Source: Durusdinium trenchii
Taxonomy: Eukaryota > Sar > Dinophyceae > Suessiales > Symbiodiniaceae
DNA length: 64,000 nucleotides
Reading direction: 5' to 3'
Assembly (NCBI GenBank): GCA_963970005.1
Contig: CAXAMN010013736.1
Span: 23,547-87,546 of the forward strand
The notes beneath the pieces were generated by a model. It ran no database searches. It worked only from the letters and a program-made list of their open reading frames with translations, and was not told the DNA's origin. Position numbers and translations under genes: made by a program. The first letter of the stretch is position 1. The number at the start of each line of letters is the position of its first letter. Of the stretch, positions 20,738 through 31,562 are shown piece by piece.

Positions 20738-21590
20738 CTATTTCTTTTCGGTCTTCAGCTGGGTAGAGCGGCCCTTGCCCCGCTTGGACTTGCCCTTGGT
20801 TTGAGTTTGGACTGTGGCGGCGAGGGCTGAGCGTCTGGGCTGGTGTGATCTCATTGTTGCAGTCAGGAGTTTGCGTATCGAACTCGCAGTCAGCTTCATC
20901 AAGTTCTCCTCCACCCTGTTGTTCCTGAGGCTGACTTGCAGCTTCCATGGGACCGTCATATTCTTTGTCTTGATGCTTGAAACTTGAGATGCGCTCGTAG
21001 TCCCTGGACGGGCTGAAGCATCGTGATCACAGTCATGCCCTTGGGAGATTGATCGATCATGAGTCTTTTCTTCTCGGGGCAACAAGCCATGTAAAGCCCA
21101 TGAGCCGTTTTTGAGCAGAACTTGCTACTTCCACATGATGGGTGTCTCCTAAATGGCCTTGCTGACGTTCAAGGCACGATCCAACAAGGTCTGCGTCAGT
21201 GTGACCAAGGTCGCGCTCAATGGCCGTGTTGGTGTAGTCGTCTAGGCGCCAGCAGGCTACTGCGTGATCTGGGTGTCCGTCCCATGTCTGCTTCGGTGGG
21301 CCCATGGCCTCCAGGAGCTGTGTGGGCTCGAAGTTGCTGCAAAATCCAGCCAGCTGCACGATGACCGGACAAGTGTGCTTGAGCAAATGAGGTGGCCGCG
21401 CCATCACATGTAGCAGTGTCAGCGGAGGCTTCAGTGGCATGACGCAAAGCAAACTCTCAGTGAAGGCGATAAAGGCTAGCCTGCTGAACATCTCATCAAA
21501 GTGCGGGCCCAAGTTGGATGACGTTCAGTTCATTCAATGTGATGAGTACACACATGAGACATATCGATATCTTCCTCACAGACAGTTCAG
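20738..21590 (-). pseudogene. LINE2 linker between zinc fingers and protease-like domain
   Basis: Open but shifting minus frames (for example 21057-21512 and 20738-21085) carry polar, charged sequence, including a basic run near 20770-20810. An HTCPV-type Cys occurs but no complete motif. I treat this as degraded linker of LINE2. Confidence 0.4.
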
Positions 21591-22160
21591 CGTTGCTGGA
21601 GGGCACTCACAGTGGTAGGACATGTCAGCAGGCGGTCCCATTGTCTGGCTTGAAGGTGAGCCTCAAGTTCAGGCGCGTGCTCAAAGATTGGCCTGTTGTG
21701 GTTCTTGAGTGAGAGCATGAAGGCGTTGTCCCAAGTGACAGGCACGCAAATGGGTTTGCTGATCTTCTGGCAATGAACGCATGGCAATCTGAGTTCAGGC
21801 CAGGCAAGAATTGACAAACGCTTGCAAGCGCCAGACACATTGGGGAAGCTTGGGCCACAGATCAGTGACTGTTCCTGCGTGCGTATACGGCGCCATGGAT
21901 ACATTTGGAGCTCCAAAAGTCAACGAGGTCCGACTCAGTGGGCAGGTCTTCTCAGGTCTTGCGCGGATAGACATGCAGCAACTTGTTGCCGCGCTGATGA
22001 AGATATGCAGCTTTGGTCTCCTGAAACGATGGGCAGGAGATGCTTTCGATGTGACGACGAAGCGGAGTCCAGTCATAAAACTGTCGAAGGCAGTGTGCAC
22101 AGGTGGGCATGCGCAAAGAATCACGAGCCTACAAAAACACTGGGCGGAGTGTGACAAGCT
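21591..22160 (-). pseudogene. LINE2 C-terminal zinc-finger region
   Basis: A minus frame at about 22030-22105 reads PTCAHCLRQFYDW followed by LRRHIESISC, a C-x2-C...H...C zinc finger. A second pair, LPCVHCQKIS, occurs near 21770-21800. Zinc fingers after the reverse transcriptase are usual in several LINE clades and may contact RNA or target DNA. Frames shift between the fingers. Confidence 0.55.
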
Positions 22161-22848
22161 CCTGTGAGTGCTGTTTCATATGTCTATTCAAGGTGGCAGC
22201 CGTGTTGAAGACTGCCATCGTGTCTGTTTGGGTGGCTACACCAAAGAGCTCCACCTTCAGCACGCGATCAAAAGTTGCACGCGCCTCAGTTTCGATCGAT
22301 CAAGGGCGTTTGTGAAGAAAGTCATCAGCTGCGCAGGTCAGAAAGTTTGAGGTTGTGGCTCGTCAGAAAAGCTTCAAATCGAGCCCGACAGCTCTATGGC
22401 TCGCAACAAATCGTGTGCTGGAGAAAGGCAGCGTAATCCCGGTTGGTTCGATGTGGAGCATCCCTCAAAATCTGGCGTTGCGTCGTCCAAATGGAGCGCT
22501 GCAGTTTGACAATGTCGGCCATGGAGGTTCCAGTATCAAACAATAATCATACATCAAGCTGCCAAACACACATACTGTATATGCCACAAGGACAATCGTT
22601 GCTGCTTACTTAAATGGCGGTCCGCGCAGAGCCAAGTGCGCAACCGACGAAAGGTAATCTAACTGGCGTGCGACCCATGCTTAAGAGTCTGTTCCTCGAA
22701 CAGGGTACAACTGACAACAGTGCCTAAAAACACAGAGTGGGAGGCTATTTACCGACGCTTTGGCTTCAAGCGCCCGGGTGGCAACAATGACAAGTTGAGG
22801 GGAGTCAAGAGTTCAAACCCGGTGCTAAAAGCTGCAGCGGCGTGACAA

Positions 22849-23322
22849 TCATCCTTCTTCACTTACCCATTCAGGAGTGGTACGATCAGCCAATGCGTGC
22901 AAAAACCCCCACATGGCTGCAGCCCAGAGAAACGGAGCGCTACAACAGCCTTGTCTGCTTCCAAGCCAGTTCGGCGCCTGTGTAGTGGCAGAACCAGTTT
23001 CAACAATGCAGCTTGTGCCAGGGTGCCATTGCGTGAGCAATTGAATCAGCTCAGAAGGCACTCTCAGTTTCTGCAGCCCGCTCAGTAGACGAGTCCTGGG
23101 AAGGGTGTCAAAAGCGCGGGACAAGTCAACAAGCTTTTTGAAATCGCCAACAACTTCAGGAATGGGCGCATGTGAGCGGACCCTGCGGCAGTGAGCAGTG
23201 ACTTGAAGCAATGCATCACGGGTTCCCCGCAACAGCAGGTAGGCCCACTGAGGTAGTGTGGGGAGGTCAGGTATAAGGCGAGCTTTGGCGGCAACTAGAC
23301 CTGGCGCACTCTTACCGTGCAA
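22849..23322 (-). pseudogene. LINE2 reverse transcriptase palm (motifs A, B and C)
   Basis: The frame carries KKLVDLSRAFDTLPRTRLL (palm motif A, with the catalytic Asp of VDLSRAFD) and LGSRQGCCSAPFLWA (motif B, the RQGC...P.L pattern). After a frameshift, KDDCHAAAAF gives the motif C Asp-Asp at 22848-22853. This is the polymerase core for target-primed reverse transcription. Upstream fingers are in another frame ending near 23312. Confidence 0.8.
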
Positions 23323-23839
23323 GTGGCGTCAAGCCTTCCGGACGTGGTGGCTTCTTGCCATCCAAAAGACGGGCGGCCTTCCAAGTGTCAGGGATGTGGG
23401 GAGGAGTGCAACCACCAACTGTGCAACAGACAGAGGCCATATAAGGTCTCAGCAATCTCATAAGCGTGTGATCGATTGGCGCCTCCAGGGACGAAAGGAG
23501 GAGCAACTTTTTCAGGGATGTGAGGTCATCAAAAGTGAATGGCCAGGACCCTGCGAAGGACCGTGCGGGATGACAGGCGTGGGCCTGAACAGGACCAAGA
23601 ATGTTGCCAGCTTCACCTCGAAGGTTGATGCGTTTCTTGACAGTCGTCTTGGGAGCCAGACGATGGATGATGTCGATGGTCTGGAAAACATCGAAGTTGT
23701 CCCCACAGAGTCCTTTTATATGTTGGGCTAGAGCGGCAGTTGGTGCCCAGATGGCAGCAGTGGGAAACGCGCGCAGAACATAGCGCACACCGGCGTGTGT
23801 GGCATGTATGTTCCTGTCGCTGTCCAGCCTCCCAAACAT
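23312..23839 (-). pseudogene. LINE2 reverse transcriptase N-terminal part
   Basis: The frame ends PDTWKAARLLDGKKPPRPEGLTPLA, spanning the W...LL.KK....P...RP region that opens LINE reverse transcriptases. Helical sequence with SLKKLLLLSSLEAPI precedes it. It continues into the palm after a frameshift at about 23315. Confidence 0.65.
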
Positions 23840-24955
23840 CAGGAGGTGTGCGTGCGAAAGGCAAGACGGCTGCGTTCTCTTTGGGCAAAGGTGACATGGC
23901 TCTTAGGGATCTCAAGTTTATGAAACCAGGTGGTGGGAAGGGAGCCCACCATGGGAACATGTTGGAAGACCCGAAAGCAGTGCATCCGTTTGGACAAACT
24001 GTCAACGGTACTGAGCCTGGTGAAGGCAAAGTTGCCAAAGGTGGGGCCTAGAGCGGGCGTGTGGCAGTTCAAGGCACTAGGCTGGTGCACCTTAAGGAGA
24101 TTAATGAGTTCGTGTGAGTGAGGATGGGACATGGGATCTAGAGCCAGTCTTCGATAGGAATTCCGGCGTAGGCTAAACACAGCAAGGTGTTGCGCTTGGG
24201 GAGAGATCTGAGGAGCTGGTCAAGCTGTGTCCAAAGTTCCGAGTGCAATGCTTTCCGGCGAACGTGCGCCAGCAAACTGATAAACCAAGACCAGGTCCAG
24301 TCCAGAGTCCAGAGGCTTGATGTCAAGACTAATACGAGGAACGACCGGTGTGCACTATCTCCCAAGCAATTTTGGGCAGGCCTCAGCGAATCTTTTCCTC
24401 GCTAAACGCAGAGCGGGATGTACCACCTCCGGCACCGTTTCAGCCACGAAAACAAGATCAACTGCAGTGTGCCCCAAAAGCAATCTAAGCTCGGGGAAGT
24501 GGATTCTCGGGGAGTCGATTGCCTTGGCCTCCAGGCTCCAGGTTGTCTCGGACTGTGGTGGAAGGGCTCCGAGTGTCTGCGCGGAGTGATACCTTTCCCT
24601 GTACCAAACAAGACTGTTGGTCTGGGCCTGAAGCAGTGCTTTGCGAAAGTGAGCTTTCCCGATGGACTGAGACATGGTTGGCAAATTTCCGGGGAAGTTC
24701 GCACAGAAGGAAAGAAGAAGCGCAAGAAATCCAATCATGTGTTCCGGGGGTGATCCCCGCACCACCCCGACCTACGTGCCAGGCAGCTACTATAGATGAC
24801 TTGAGACCGGAGCCAGTGCACTGCACTGAGAGCGGAGCCAGAAAACAGGTACCCGATGGTGTCCACCACAAAGTCTGGCGGCAAAGGAAGCAGGACACGA
24901 AAAACAGGGGCGCGCCTGCTCAAACAAGGCAGAAGTGTTTGGGCGCTGGTGGCAC
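23840..24955 (-). pseudogene. LINE2 region between endonuclease position and RT
   Basis: Minus frames at 24355-24765 and 24138-24365 are open for 75-136 codons with charged, helical content (HFRKALLQAQTNSLVWYRER). By position this is the linker between endonuclease and reverse transcriptase. The endonuclease motifs are missing, so the element starts inside this linker. Confidence 0.45.
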
Positions 24956-25064
24956 TTAATGCAATGTATATAATGCAATGTCATGTAATGTCGTGCAATG
25001 TCATGTAATGTAAGTTTGTATGTATGTATGTCTGTATGTCTGTATGTATGTATGTATGTATGTG

Positions 25065-25096
<32 letters not shown>

Positions 25097-25170
25097 TGTA
25101 TGTATGTATGTATNNNNNNNNNNTATGTATGTATGTATGTATGTATGTATGTATGTATGTATGTATGTAT
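24956..25170. repeat. (TAATG)n/(TATG)n array with assembly gap
   Basis: Long perfect TATG repeats with TAATG at the low end and a 10-N gap at 25114-25123. It lies exactly between the truncated 5' end of LINE2 and the A-tail of LINE1. The gap inside a perfect repeat means its length is unknown. Confidence 0.95.
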
Positions 25171-25310
25171 TTTTTTTCTCCTAAGTGGCTGAGGCCGTTT
25201 AGGCCAGGGAGTGCGACCTTCGGTCGGTTGGTTCGGACCGCTAGCCTCAGGTGTCTCAGAAGTTCTTTTCCTTGTGGCAGCTTCAGTAGGGCTCGTCAGT
25301 GAGCTGCTGC
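25171..25310 (-). other. LINE1 3' untranslated region and A tail
   Basis: About 140 bases separate the ORF2 stop at 25311 from the (TACA)n target array. The end reads CTTAGGAGAAAAAAA on the minus strand. The other two copies end CTTTAGGAAAAAA and TCTAGAAAAA, so the 3' terminus is shared. Confidence 0.8.
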
Positions 25311-26600
25311 TTAGAAAAAGTCGACCTGCATGACATCGTCTTCTGCGAGGCTCTCTTCCTCTGCCGTTTCTGGGCTTGAGGTGTGTGCATCTCTTGAGGC
25401 TTGAGCTGCAGCAAGCTGGGATGTCTCTGCAATGCAAGGTGAAAGCAATCCGAGTTTGTGGCTGGGTGTCATGGCCAACATCGGATCTTGCCCATCTTCC
25501 CTCTGCGTGAGAGGGGTGGTGAAGTGCAGGCGTTTCGGCCTGGGTCCAGTGCTGGGACCTGATGTGTCCTGTGGCGGTTGGGAATCAGCAGTCTCGGTGC
25601 CTCTTTGAGTGACCGGTGTGGCCTTGAAGAAACTTTGGATCGAGGGCGATCCCTTGATGCCCGCTCCTTTGCATTCTTTGAGGAGGCTGGCCGACAGGAT
25701 GATCCTGTGATGGCTGTCAAGGTGTAGCTGGATGCCACACTGTTTGCAGCTGATGCGATTCCCTTTTCGCCAGAGTTGGTGAGTGGGGTGTCCTCCATGT
25801 TGAGCGTCATAGGGGCCATCCAAGCAGGGACTGTTGATGTAGTCCGTGAAGGCTTGTTCATTGGTGCGTTTATGGATGCTGGTTCCGCACTTGATGCACC
25901 TGAGATAGCCGGTGGTTTCCTCGAGTTGGTGTTGGTCTTTGGCTGGAGGTTGCTTCTCCTGGTCTTGAAGGATGTTGCGGATGACCTGCAGTCTGGTGAG
26001 CTTTTTGCTGGGGCCTGTTGCCTCTGGGCTGGGTGGTGGACAGTCGGTGTCAGCTTGTTGGAGAATGCAGGTCTCAGCTAAGCGCTCTTCAAGCTGCTGG
26101 GCGGTGAGTGCTTGGTGCATCCGAGTCCCACACGTGTTGCAAGTGTAACCGCTTCTGTGTGGGATCCACCTGTGATGGGGTTCTTTCCAAGGCTTGGTGC
26201 ACTGTTTGATGAGGTCTTTCTTCTTTTGCTTGGTGTGGTGAGCTGGGTTGCGAGCAGGTTTGTCATGTAAGTAGTGCTGCTTGTCCGCATAGATCTGCTC
26301 GAGTCTCTGGACGGCGTGGGTGTAGATGGCTTTATGATCCTTGTCAAGGGTGGCCTGCCAGTTGGTGTGGTTGCGGTTGTGGAGGCCGTCCGCTCGTTCC
26401 CATGCCGTGAGGGCTGCATCCCGTTGCCTCCTCTTGAGTTGTGGCTCATTGCCTGGTGCTTCAGGTGTCCGTGTGTTGCGGCTGATGTACAGGACAGTGA
26501 TGCGCTGCCGGTCCTGCTCTGTGATGTCCGTGAGGAGGTCTGGATACGGGTGCCGGCGGTGGCTGTTGCCATGCTTCCCAAACTGTGCTGAGCTGGACAA
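25311..26600 (-). pseudogene. LINE1 ORF2 C-terminal part with three zinc modules
   Basis: A 429-codon frame ending QVDFF-stop. It holds three evenly built modules of pattern C-x2-C-G-x3-H-x15/16-C: Cys154, 157, His162, Cys178; Cys235, 238, His243, Cys259; and Cys285, 288, His293, Cys310. Between and before them are helical basic segments (RRQRDAALTAWERA, HAVQRLEQIYADKQ). The modules probably bind nucleic acid; a role in recognising the microsatellite target is my speculation. The start is set by a frameshift near 26590, not by a true initiator. The truncated copy at 14.3-15.6 kb retains the second module. Confidence 0.8.
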
Positions 26601-27377
26601 TCACTTTGGCTGGTGTTGTGGTGTGTTTGGCTAGGGCTATAAGGCCTGCAAAGAGAGCGCGGCCTTTGTTCTGGGGTCCTGGTGCCACTCCGGTGATGGC
26701 GCCAAGGCGCTTCAGCTGTCCCATGGATTGGCTGTGAAGACACAGGCCAAAAACCCAGAGTTGACTTCTGGGGTCATAGTTGGAGGGGGTGGCATCCAAC
26801 GTGTAGGCAAGGCCTGCATACTGGTCGGGCCCAATGGGTTGAAGTTCTTGCCAGATGCCGTGTCCATGGTAGGGATGGTGGTCATGCATGTGGTCTTGGG
26901 GTTCGAGGGGAATCCAGCCTTTCGACCACAGAGGTTCTTCATCAGTGCTCGTGATGCGCTCCAACCATTCTGGTGGTAGGGGTGTGTGCTGCTTGTCCCG
27001 GTGCCATTTGCAGAGCCATAGGACATGTTTGGCCGTTGCCGGGACATGACACAATGGACAGGTCTTGGTGGAGTTGCCCTCTTTGCAGTGCAAAGCTCCC
27101 TGGACCCATGTTTGGAGGTGCCTTCGTTGCTTGGTCTTAGCTGGCGATAGGTGTGCCAATCAATGCCGGTAAGCAGGTGCTGGTGGTGTCGTCTTTGTGC
27201 AAACCTGTTTGTTCGTTGTTGTTGGGCCTCTCGGATGAACTTGTGCTCGAGTGTCCACCACGGTTCTTGGAAATGCACCTCATTGGCTAGCATGAATGGT
27301 GTTTCGGGTCGGGTCCAATGAAAGAGATCATGCACAGCCCATCCCCACTCGGTCATGTACGTGATGGTAGCCGCCAT
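26461..27377 (-). pseudogene. LINE1 ORF2 segment with zinc knuckle
   Basis: Two overlapping minus frames (26461-27159 and 26712-27377) together carry this part. The first has KTCPLCHVPATAKHVLWLC, a C-x2-C-x7-H-x4-C knuckle like those following reverse transcriptase in many LINEs. A later segment (SQLWVFGLCLHS, then RALFAGLIALAKH) might be a diverged RNase H, but I cannot identify its acidic residues. Frameshifts lie near 27150-27370 and 26590. Confidence 0.65.
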
Positions 27378-28789
27378 GGGACCCTTGACTGTGTACCAGG
27401 GGTATTGCTTGCTTTGGAGGTGGTCTGCCAGGCTTGTTGTAGCTGTTGGAGCTGGTCAGGTGGCCAGGCTTGGATGAGCTGGTGCATGGCCCTGACATGG
27501 TGGATGACAATTTGGTCACCTGGGTCAGCATACCGTTTGCTGTGGATGTCGTAGATGACGTCAAGGATGCCTCCATTGTGGTGCCCGAGCTGTTTGCCCA
27601 AAGCATGCCGGAGTGCCATGCGGTATCTGGGAGCAAGGCCTTGACTTTCAACTCCCCAGATGGCAACAGGTTGAATCCCACCCCGGTGAAGTCGAAGGCG
27701 CACTCTTAGGGCCGGTATCTTCAGGTTCCTGAGCTTGATTCGTCGTTGCTTGGCCTTCTGCATGCGTTGCTTCATGACCGGAATCCTTCTCGCTCGTCCA
27801 GCTTGATGGTCAATGCCCAGATCCCTCATCACTGGTACCACCGGTGGTTCTTCATCAGTCAGCAGCTTCTTCAGTTCATGGTTGACATGTTTGTCGGTGC
27901 CAATGAAGGCGGTCTTCTTTGCACTGACCTTGAGGCCGACCTGGGTGAGCTTTTGATGGAGGTCTCTATAGGCTTCAACTGCTTGCCTGGCCACTCGTTT
28001 GGGATCCTTGCCTGCAGTGTCAAAGCCGATGTCATCCACCCAGCTGGAGAGGTGGATGTGCTGGTGTTGTGCATGCCAGGGTGCCAGGGCTGGAGTGAGC
28101 ACTGCTTTGGCCAGGAGTGGAGCTTGTGGACATCCTGCTGGAACGCCCCTGTTGACGTGAAAGAAGGGCGTCATTTCTTGCTCGGCTATGATGGCTTTGG
28201 GACCTGTGTATACTTGCATGGCAAGTTCCAGCATCAAGGGTGGATATTTTATGGCCTGGGCTTGTGTTTGGAGTGCTTGTAGTTGGATTGTGTCGTAGAA
28301 GGTCGAAAGGTCCATCAGGACGGTGACTCCATGCTGTTGGTTGGCCCTGGTCACTCCTTGCCTGAGAAGTCTCTCGAGTGCTACCTGCAGGACGTTTGCT
28401 CCGGGCCTGGCGCGGTCGTGGTTCATGAAGTCCGGGAGGTCTTGCTGCCATGTGTCCAGGACGGCTTTCCGGAGTCTGCACCAAAGCCGGTACAGAGTGG
28501 ATGTGAGCGTGATGGGGCGCTCGATGGTTGTGTTTTTTGGCAGCATGACCACCATGTGCATTTGTAATTGCGTTGGAAGCTGGGCAGTGCTTTCCATTTC
28601 ATGGATCAGTTGGAGCAAAGGTCCAAGAGCTTGTGGTGGTGCCGTGCGAGGGAGTTGCGCGGAGACTGCATCAGGTCCACTCGCTCGGTCTGGGAGCTTC
28701 TTGATGGCATGGGCGAGCTGTCCAATGGTTATGGCCTTGAGGCCTTTGGCTTGTTGGATGGATTGTTCCTGCAGGTTGGTTCTCTGCAC
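27353..28789 (-). pseudogene. LINE1 reverse transcriptase
   Basis: A 478-codon frame with the reverse transcriptase motifs in order: RPITLTSTLYRLWCRL (fingers), VLMDLSTFYDTI (palm A, catalytic Asp160), NRGVPAGCPQAPLLAKAV (motif B), SWVDDIGFDT (motif C, Asp252-Asp253) and KKTAFIGT (motif D/E region). VDD replaces the usual ADD. It would perform target-primed reverse transcription. The frame overlaps the upstream endonuclease frame by about 60 bases in another phase, so a single indel near 28795 separates them. The domain itself is uninterrupted. Confidence 0.93.
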
Positions 28790-31062
28790 AGGCTGGTTGT
28801 CTTGACGAATCTGCCGAGTTCACTCCAGTCTGCAAGTCTCTTTGTCATTCGCTGGTCAGCTTCAATGGTTCGATATGGCCGTTGCCAGGGTAGCTCGCTG
28901 CTCTTGAGGCTCCTAAAAAGTCCTTTGAGCCCTTTGGCGTGGCCTTGGGTCAGCCATGTTTTATACTGGAGGTGTAGCTCATCATTGGCGGCCTGCTGGG
29001 CTTCTTGGAGCTGGTGCTGGATGGTATGCAAGATGAGAGTGGCCGCATGCTCATCTTTGTAGGCATGCCAATGGTGGCAGGTGTCCAGGAATTGACCCCA
29101 GGTGGGTGAGCCAAGCCACTTGGTCTGGATGTCCTTGAGGGCGGCCATGAAACCCTTGGTTGGACCACCGGGCTGTGTGAGTGGCTGTTGTTGCGCAAGT
29201 CGAAATCTGGCCTGGAGCTGCTCCCAAAAGGCAGCCTTGCCTTTCTTCCAGGTGCCCCCTGTTTTCGGTGTTGTCAATGGCTTGATGGTGACCCGAAGGT
29301 TGCTGCCTCTGCCTTGGGCAGCCCATGGATGCTCTTGCAACAAGTATTGTTCAGTGACTGAGATCCAATTGGCCCATTGTTGTGCAGCTGTGTTGACTGG
29401 GATGTCATACAGGTTGAGCTCATGGGCCTGGGTTTTGAAAGTGGACCACGGCCTGAAGTCAATGTCTGGGACGGCTGGTAGTGCTGGAAAATATTGGACT
29501 TGTCGGAATTCTCTTGTGGCAGCCTCAATGTCCAAGTGGAGTGTCAAGAGAGCATGAGGTCTCCATGGGACTGCCCAGTCAGTGGTCAGTGTGGTTGTTC
29601 CTGACAGGTCTGTGTGCACCAGGCTGAAGTCTATGACACTGCCTGACAGCGTGCTCACATCAGGAGCTAGGATCTCGAAGTGGAATTTGGAAGGCAGTAC
29701 CGTGCCTGAGACTGCGCTGGGTTTGTTTTGCCAGTCGCCGATCACTATGTACGGGTGTGTGGTGGCCTGCAGGACTGCCAGGATTTTGGCGATGATGGTG
29801 GCATTGGTCTCGCTCTGGATGCTCTCATTGGTGCGGAGGTATAGCCCTATCACCATGATGGTCTGAGTGGTGGCTTGCCAGAGGAAAGCCTGAAACCCAC
29901 ATCCCTGCAGGGAGAAGGCTTCGACTGGTGTGAGCCCGCACGAAGGGTCTCCAAGGACAAGGATGCCGCCGTGTGTGCCAGCGTTGTCGGCATTGGGCCA
30001 GGCTGGGACACCAAAGGCTGTTCGTCCCCTGATGGTGAAGTACTGACAGATTTGTGCACGCTTCTGTGGGTCCAAGTGGGTCTCTACAAGGACATAGGGC
30101 TCACTCTTTCGTGTCCAGTACCAGTCAATGACTTGGCGTCCGAACTGCGTGACATTGGCATAATGCAACTGGTTATGCGTTTGTTCCAGTCTGGGTCGCT
30201 TCTCCGGGCTGGGGTGAAGTGGTGGATCAAAGTCTGGTTCTTCCTGAGGCGGAAGCATCTGGATGACTGGCTGTGTGGTTCTGAAGGTATCAGCCCTTAC
30301 TGCCCAGATTTGCATCACTTGACTGGCGAGTTGTGGTGTCAAATGTGGTAGATAGATTGGCACCTTGCCATCATCTGCAAGCCACATGAGGTCTCTGTAG
30401 ATCAGAATGGCAAAATAGTGGCCGGACTCGTGGTTCGCCCCACGATGACAGATCAGCACCGAAGGGACGAATTCCGTGGAAGCTCTTGCGAAGCCATCCA
30501 TGGATCTGGGGACCGTGAAGGTGCCATAGGGATTCAGGATCTTTTTGTGCTTGGTTGCAACCCCATCCAGGTTTGTATTCCTCGTAATGTGCATGACAAG
30601 GATGGCTTTGTCGTCAATGAGGTATCGGCCACAGCCTTCATTAGCCCAGCCATTCAGCAAGCTCTGAAGTGTGGTGTTTTCAGGCCATGTGTCTGGGAAG
30701 TCGACCAAGAGCGGTTGTTGCACAGTGTCCGTCAAATAGCCTCTCTCTTGGATCTCAGCGAATCTGTAGTGAAAGGCCCTGCTCTGAGAGTGGTTCCAGA
30801 GAGTGTTGACGAAATGGTTCGCATCGCCTTGGACATTGAGATCGTGTTTCTTCCAGAGTCTGTGTAGGCCAGGCAGGGTCTGGATGTCCACAATTTCTGC
30901 CAGCTCTAAAGATTCTTGTACTGCATCATAGAGATTTCCCCATGGTTCGGTGTGCGTTTCTTGAGGAGTGCACATGTCCAAGTGAACGCTCGCCACGGGG
31001 CGTTGGCAAAGCATCTGGAGCTGGGATTGCCAACGGACATCGACAGGTTTTGCAAAATGCAT
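28729..31062 (-). pseudogene. LINE1 ORF2: protease-like C-half plus AP endonuclease
   Basis: A 777-codon frame. Residues about 50-260 look like the C-terminal half of a USP fold: GDANHFVNTLW (QDAxEFL position), ILVMHITRN, FVPSVLICHRGANHESGHYF with His215, and MWLADDGKV with Asp230-231. Residues about 320-540 are an endonuclease/exonuclease/phosphatase domain: VETHLD (metal-binding Glu), THGGILVLGD, VIGDWQNKP (Asp443), GSVIDFSLV and WRPHALL. The normal GDFN is GDWQ here. The remaining third is a helical linker to the reverse transcriptase. The endonuclease would nick target DNA. The protease-like assignment rests on motif order. Confidence 0.8.
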
Positions 31063-31562
31063 TCTGTCGTGGAGCCGTAAGTGCTCTGCATTCTGAGTTT
31101 GGTGTCTGCCTTGTGGTGCTGCTGTTTGAAGTAGCTGGCACCACCTTTGATCTGGATCACTTGAGCTCCTGGAGCTCCCAAAAGCTCGCCATCAGTGTCG
31201 GTGGCGGGCTGTGCTAACGTGTCAAAACTTATCCTCCTTGGTGGTAAGGATGCTGTGGATTGGTGGCTGGTGATCTCCCCTTCACCAGTCAAGTGGGTGT
31301 CCCCAAAGTTTGGTGTGTTGTCCTCCTGTGGTTTGGTAGGTGTCTGTTCCCCTGCACCTCCATAGGAAGACCCCTGCTGTATTGAGCCGGATGCAGCACG
31401 GCAAACCGGTGTTGGATTTGGTGCCTCAAAATCATCCCATGGAATCGGCGCTTGAAACGCTGGGATGCATGTAGTGGTCCAAGTGAAAGTGTTACCCACA
31501 CTGCCCCCCTGTCGGTGGCCCTTCTGTGTCCGTCTTGCGTCGTTTGTTGACTTCGTCCTCAT
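30906..31562 (-). pseudogene. LINE1 ORF2 N-terminus: USP-like Cys box
   Basis: A 218-codon frame that overlaps the end of ORF1 by about 70 bases. The first two thirds are polar and low-complexity. Near the end it reads SMSVGNPSSRCFANAPWRAF, matching the USP Cys box (GNxxCFxNAxLQaL) with the nucleophile-position Cys at 31011-31013 intact. About 50 bases on, the reading passes by frameshift into the frame of 28729-31062, which supplies the His box. If the fold is real this would be a deubiquitinase acting in cis or on host factors. Confidence 0.6.

Larger units (their letters stand above)
19872..24955 (-). mobile_element. LINE2: decayed, 5'-truncated non-LTR retrotransposon
   Basis: Minus-strand element with, in order, a linker, reverse transcriptase, zinc fingers and a ubiquitin-protease-like domain. 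No endonuclease domain is visible at the 5' end, so it is truncated. The high-coordinate end abuts TAATG/TATG repeats at 24956, and the 3' end, about 19872, abuts TTACATTACA (minus sense). Many frameshifts and stops interrupt every domain. It is a different family from LINE1 because the domain order and reverse transcriptase differ. Confidence 0.8.

Noticed and set aside
22805..22840. GTTCAAACCC as a possible tRNA B box
   Set aside because: No A box or cloverleaf could be formed around it, and it lies within LINE2 coding sequence.
24998..25302. Cys/Tyr/Met/Val repeat proteins
   Set aside because: They are (TATG)n read in frame; no independent evidence for translation.
28323..28805. Plus-strand 160-codon frame
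   Set aside because: It is antisense to the LINE1 reverse transcriptase, which has clear motifs on the minus strand.
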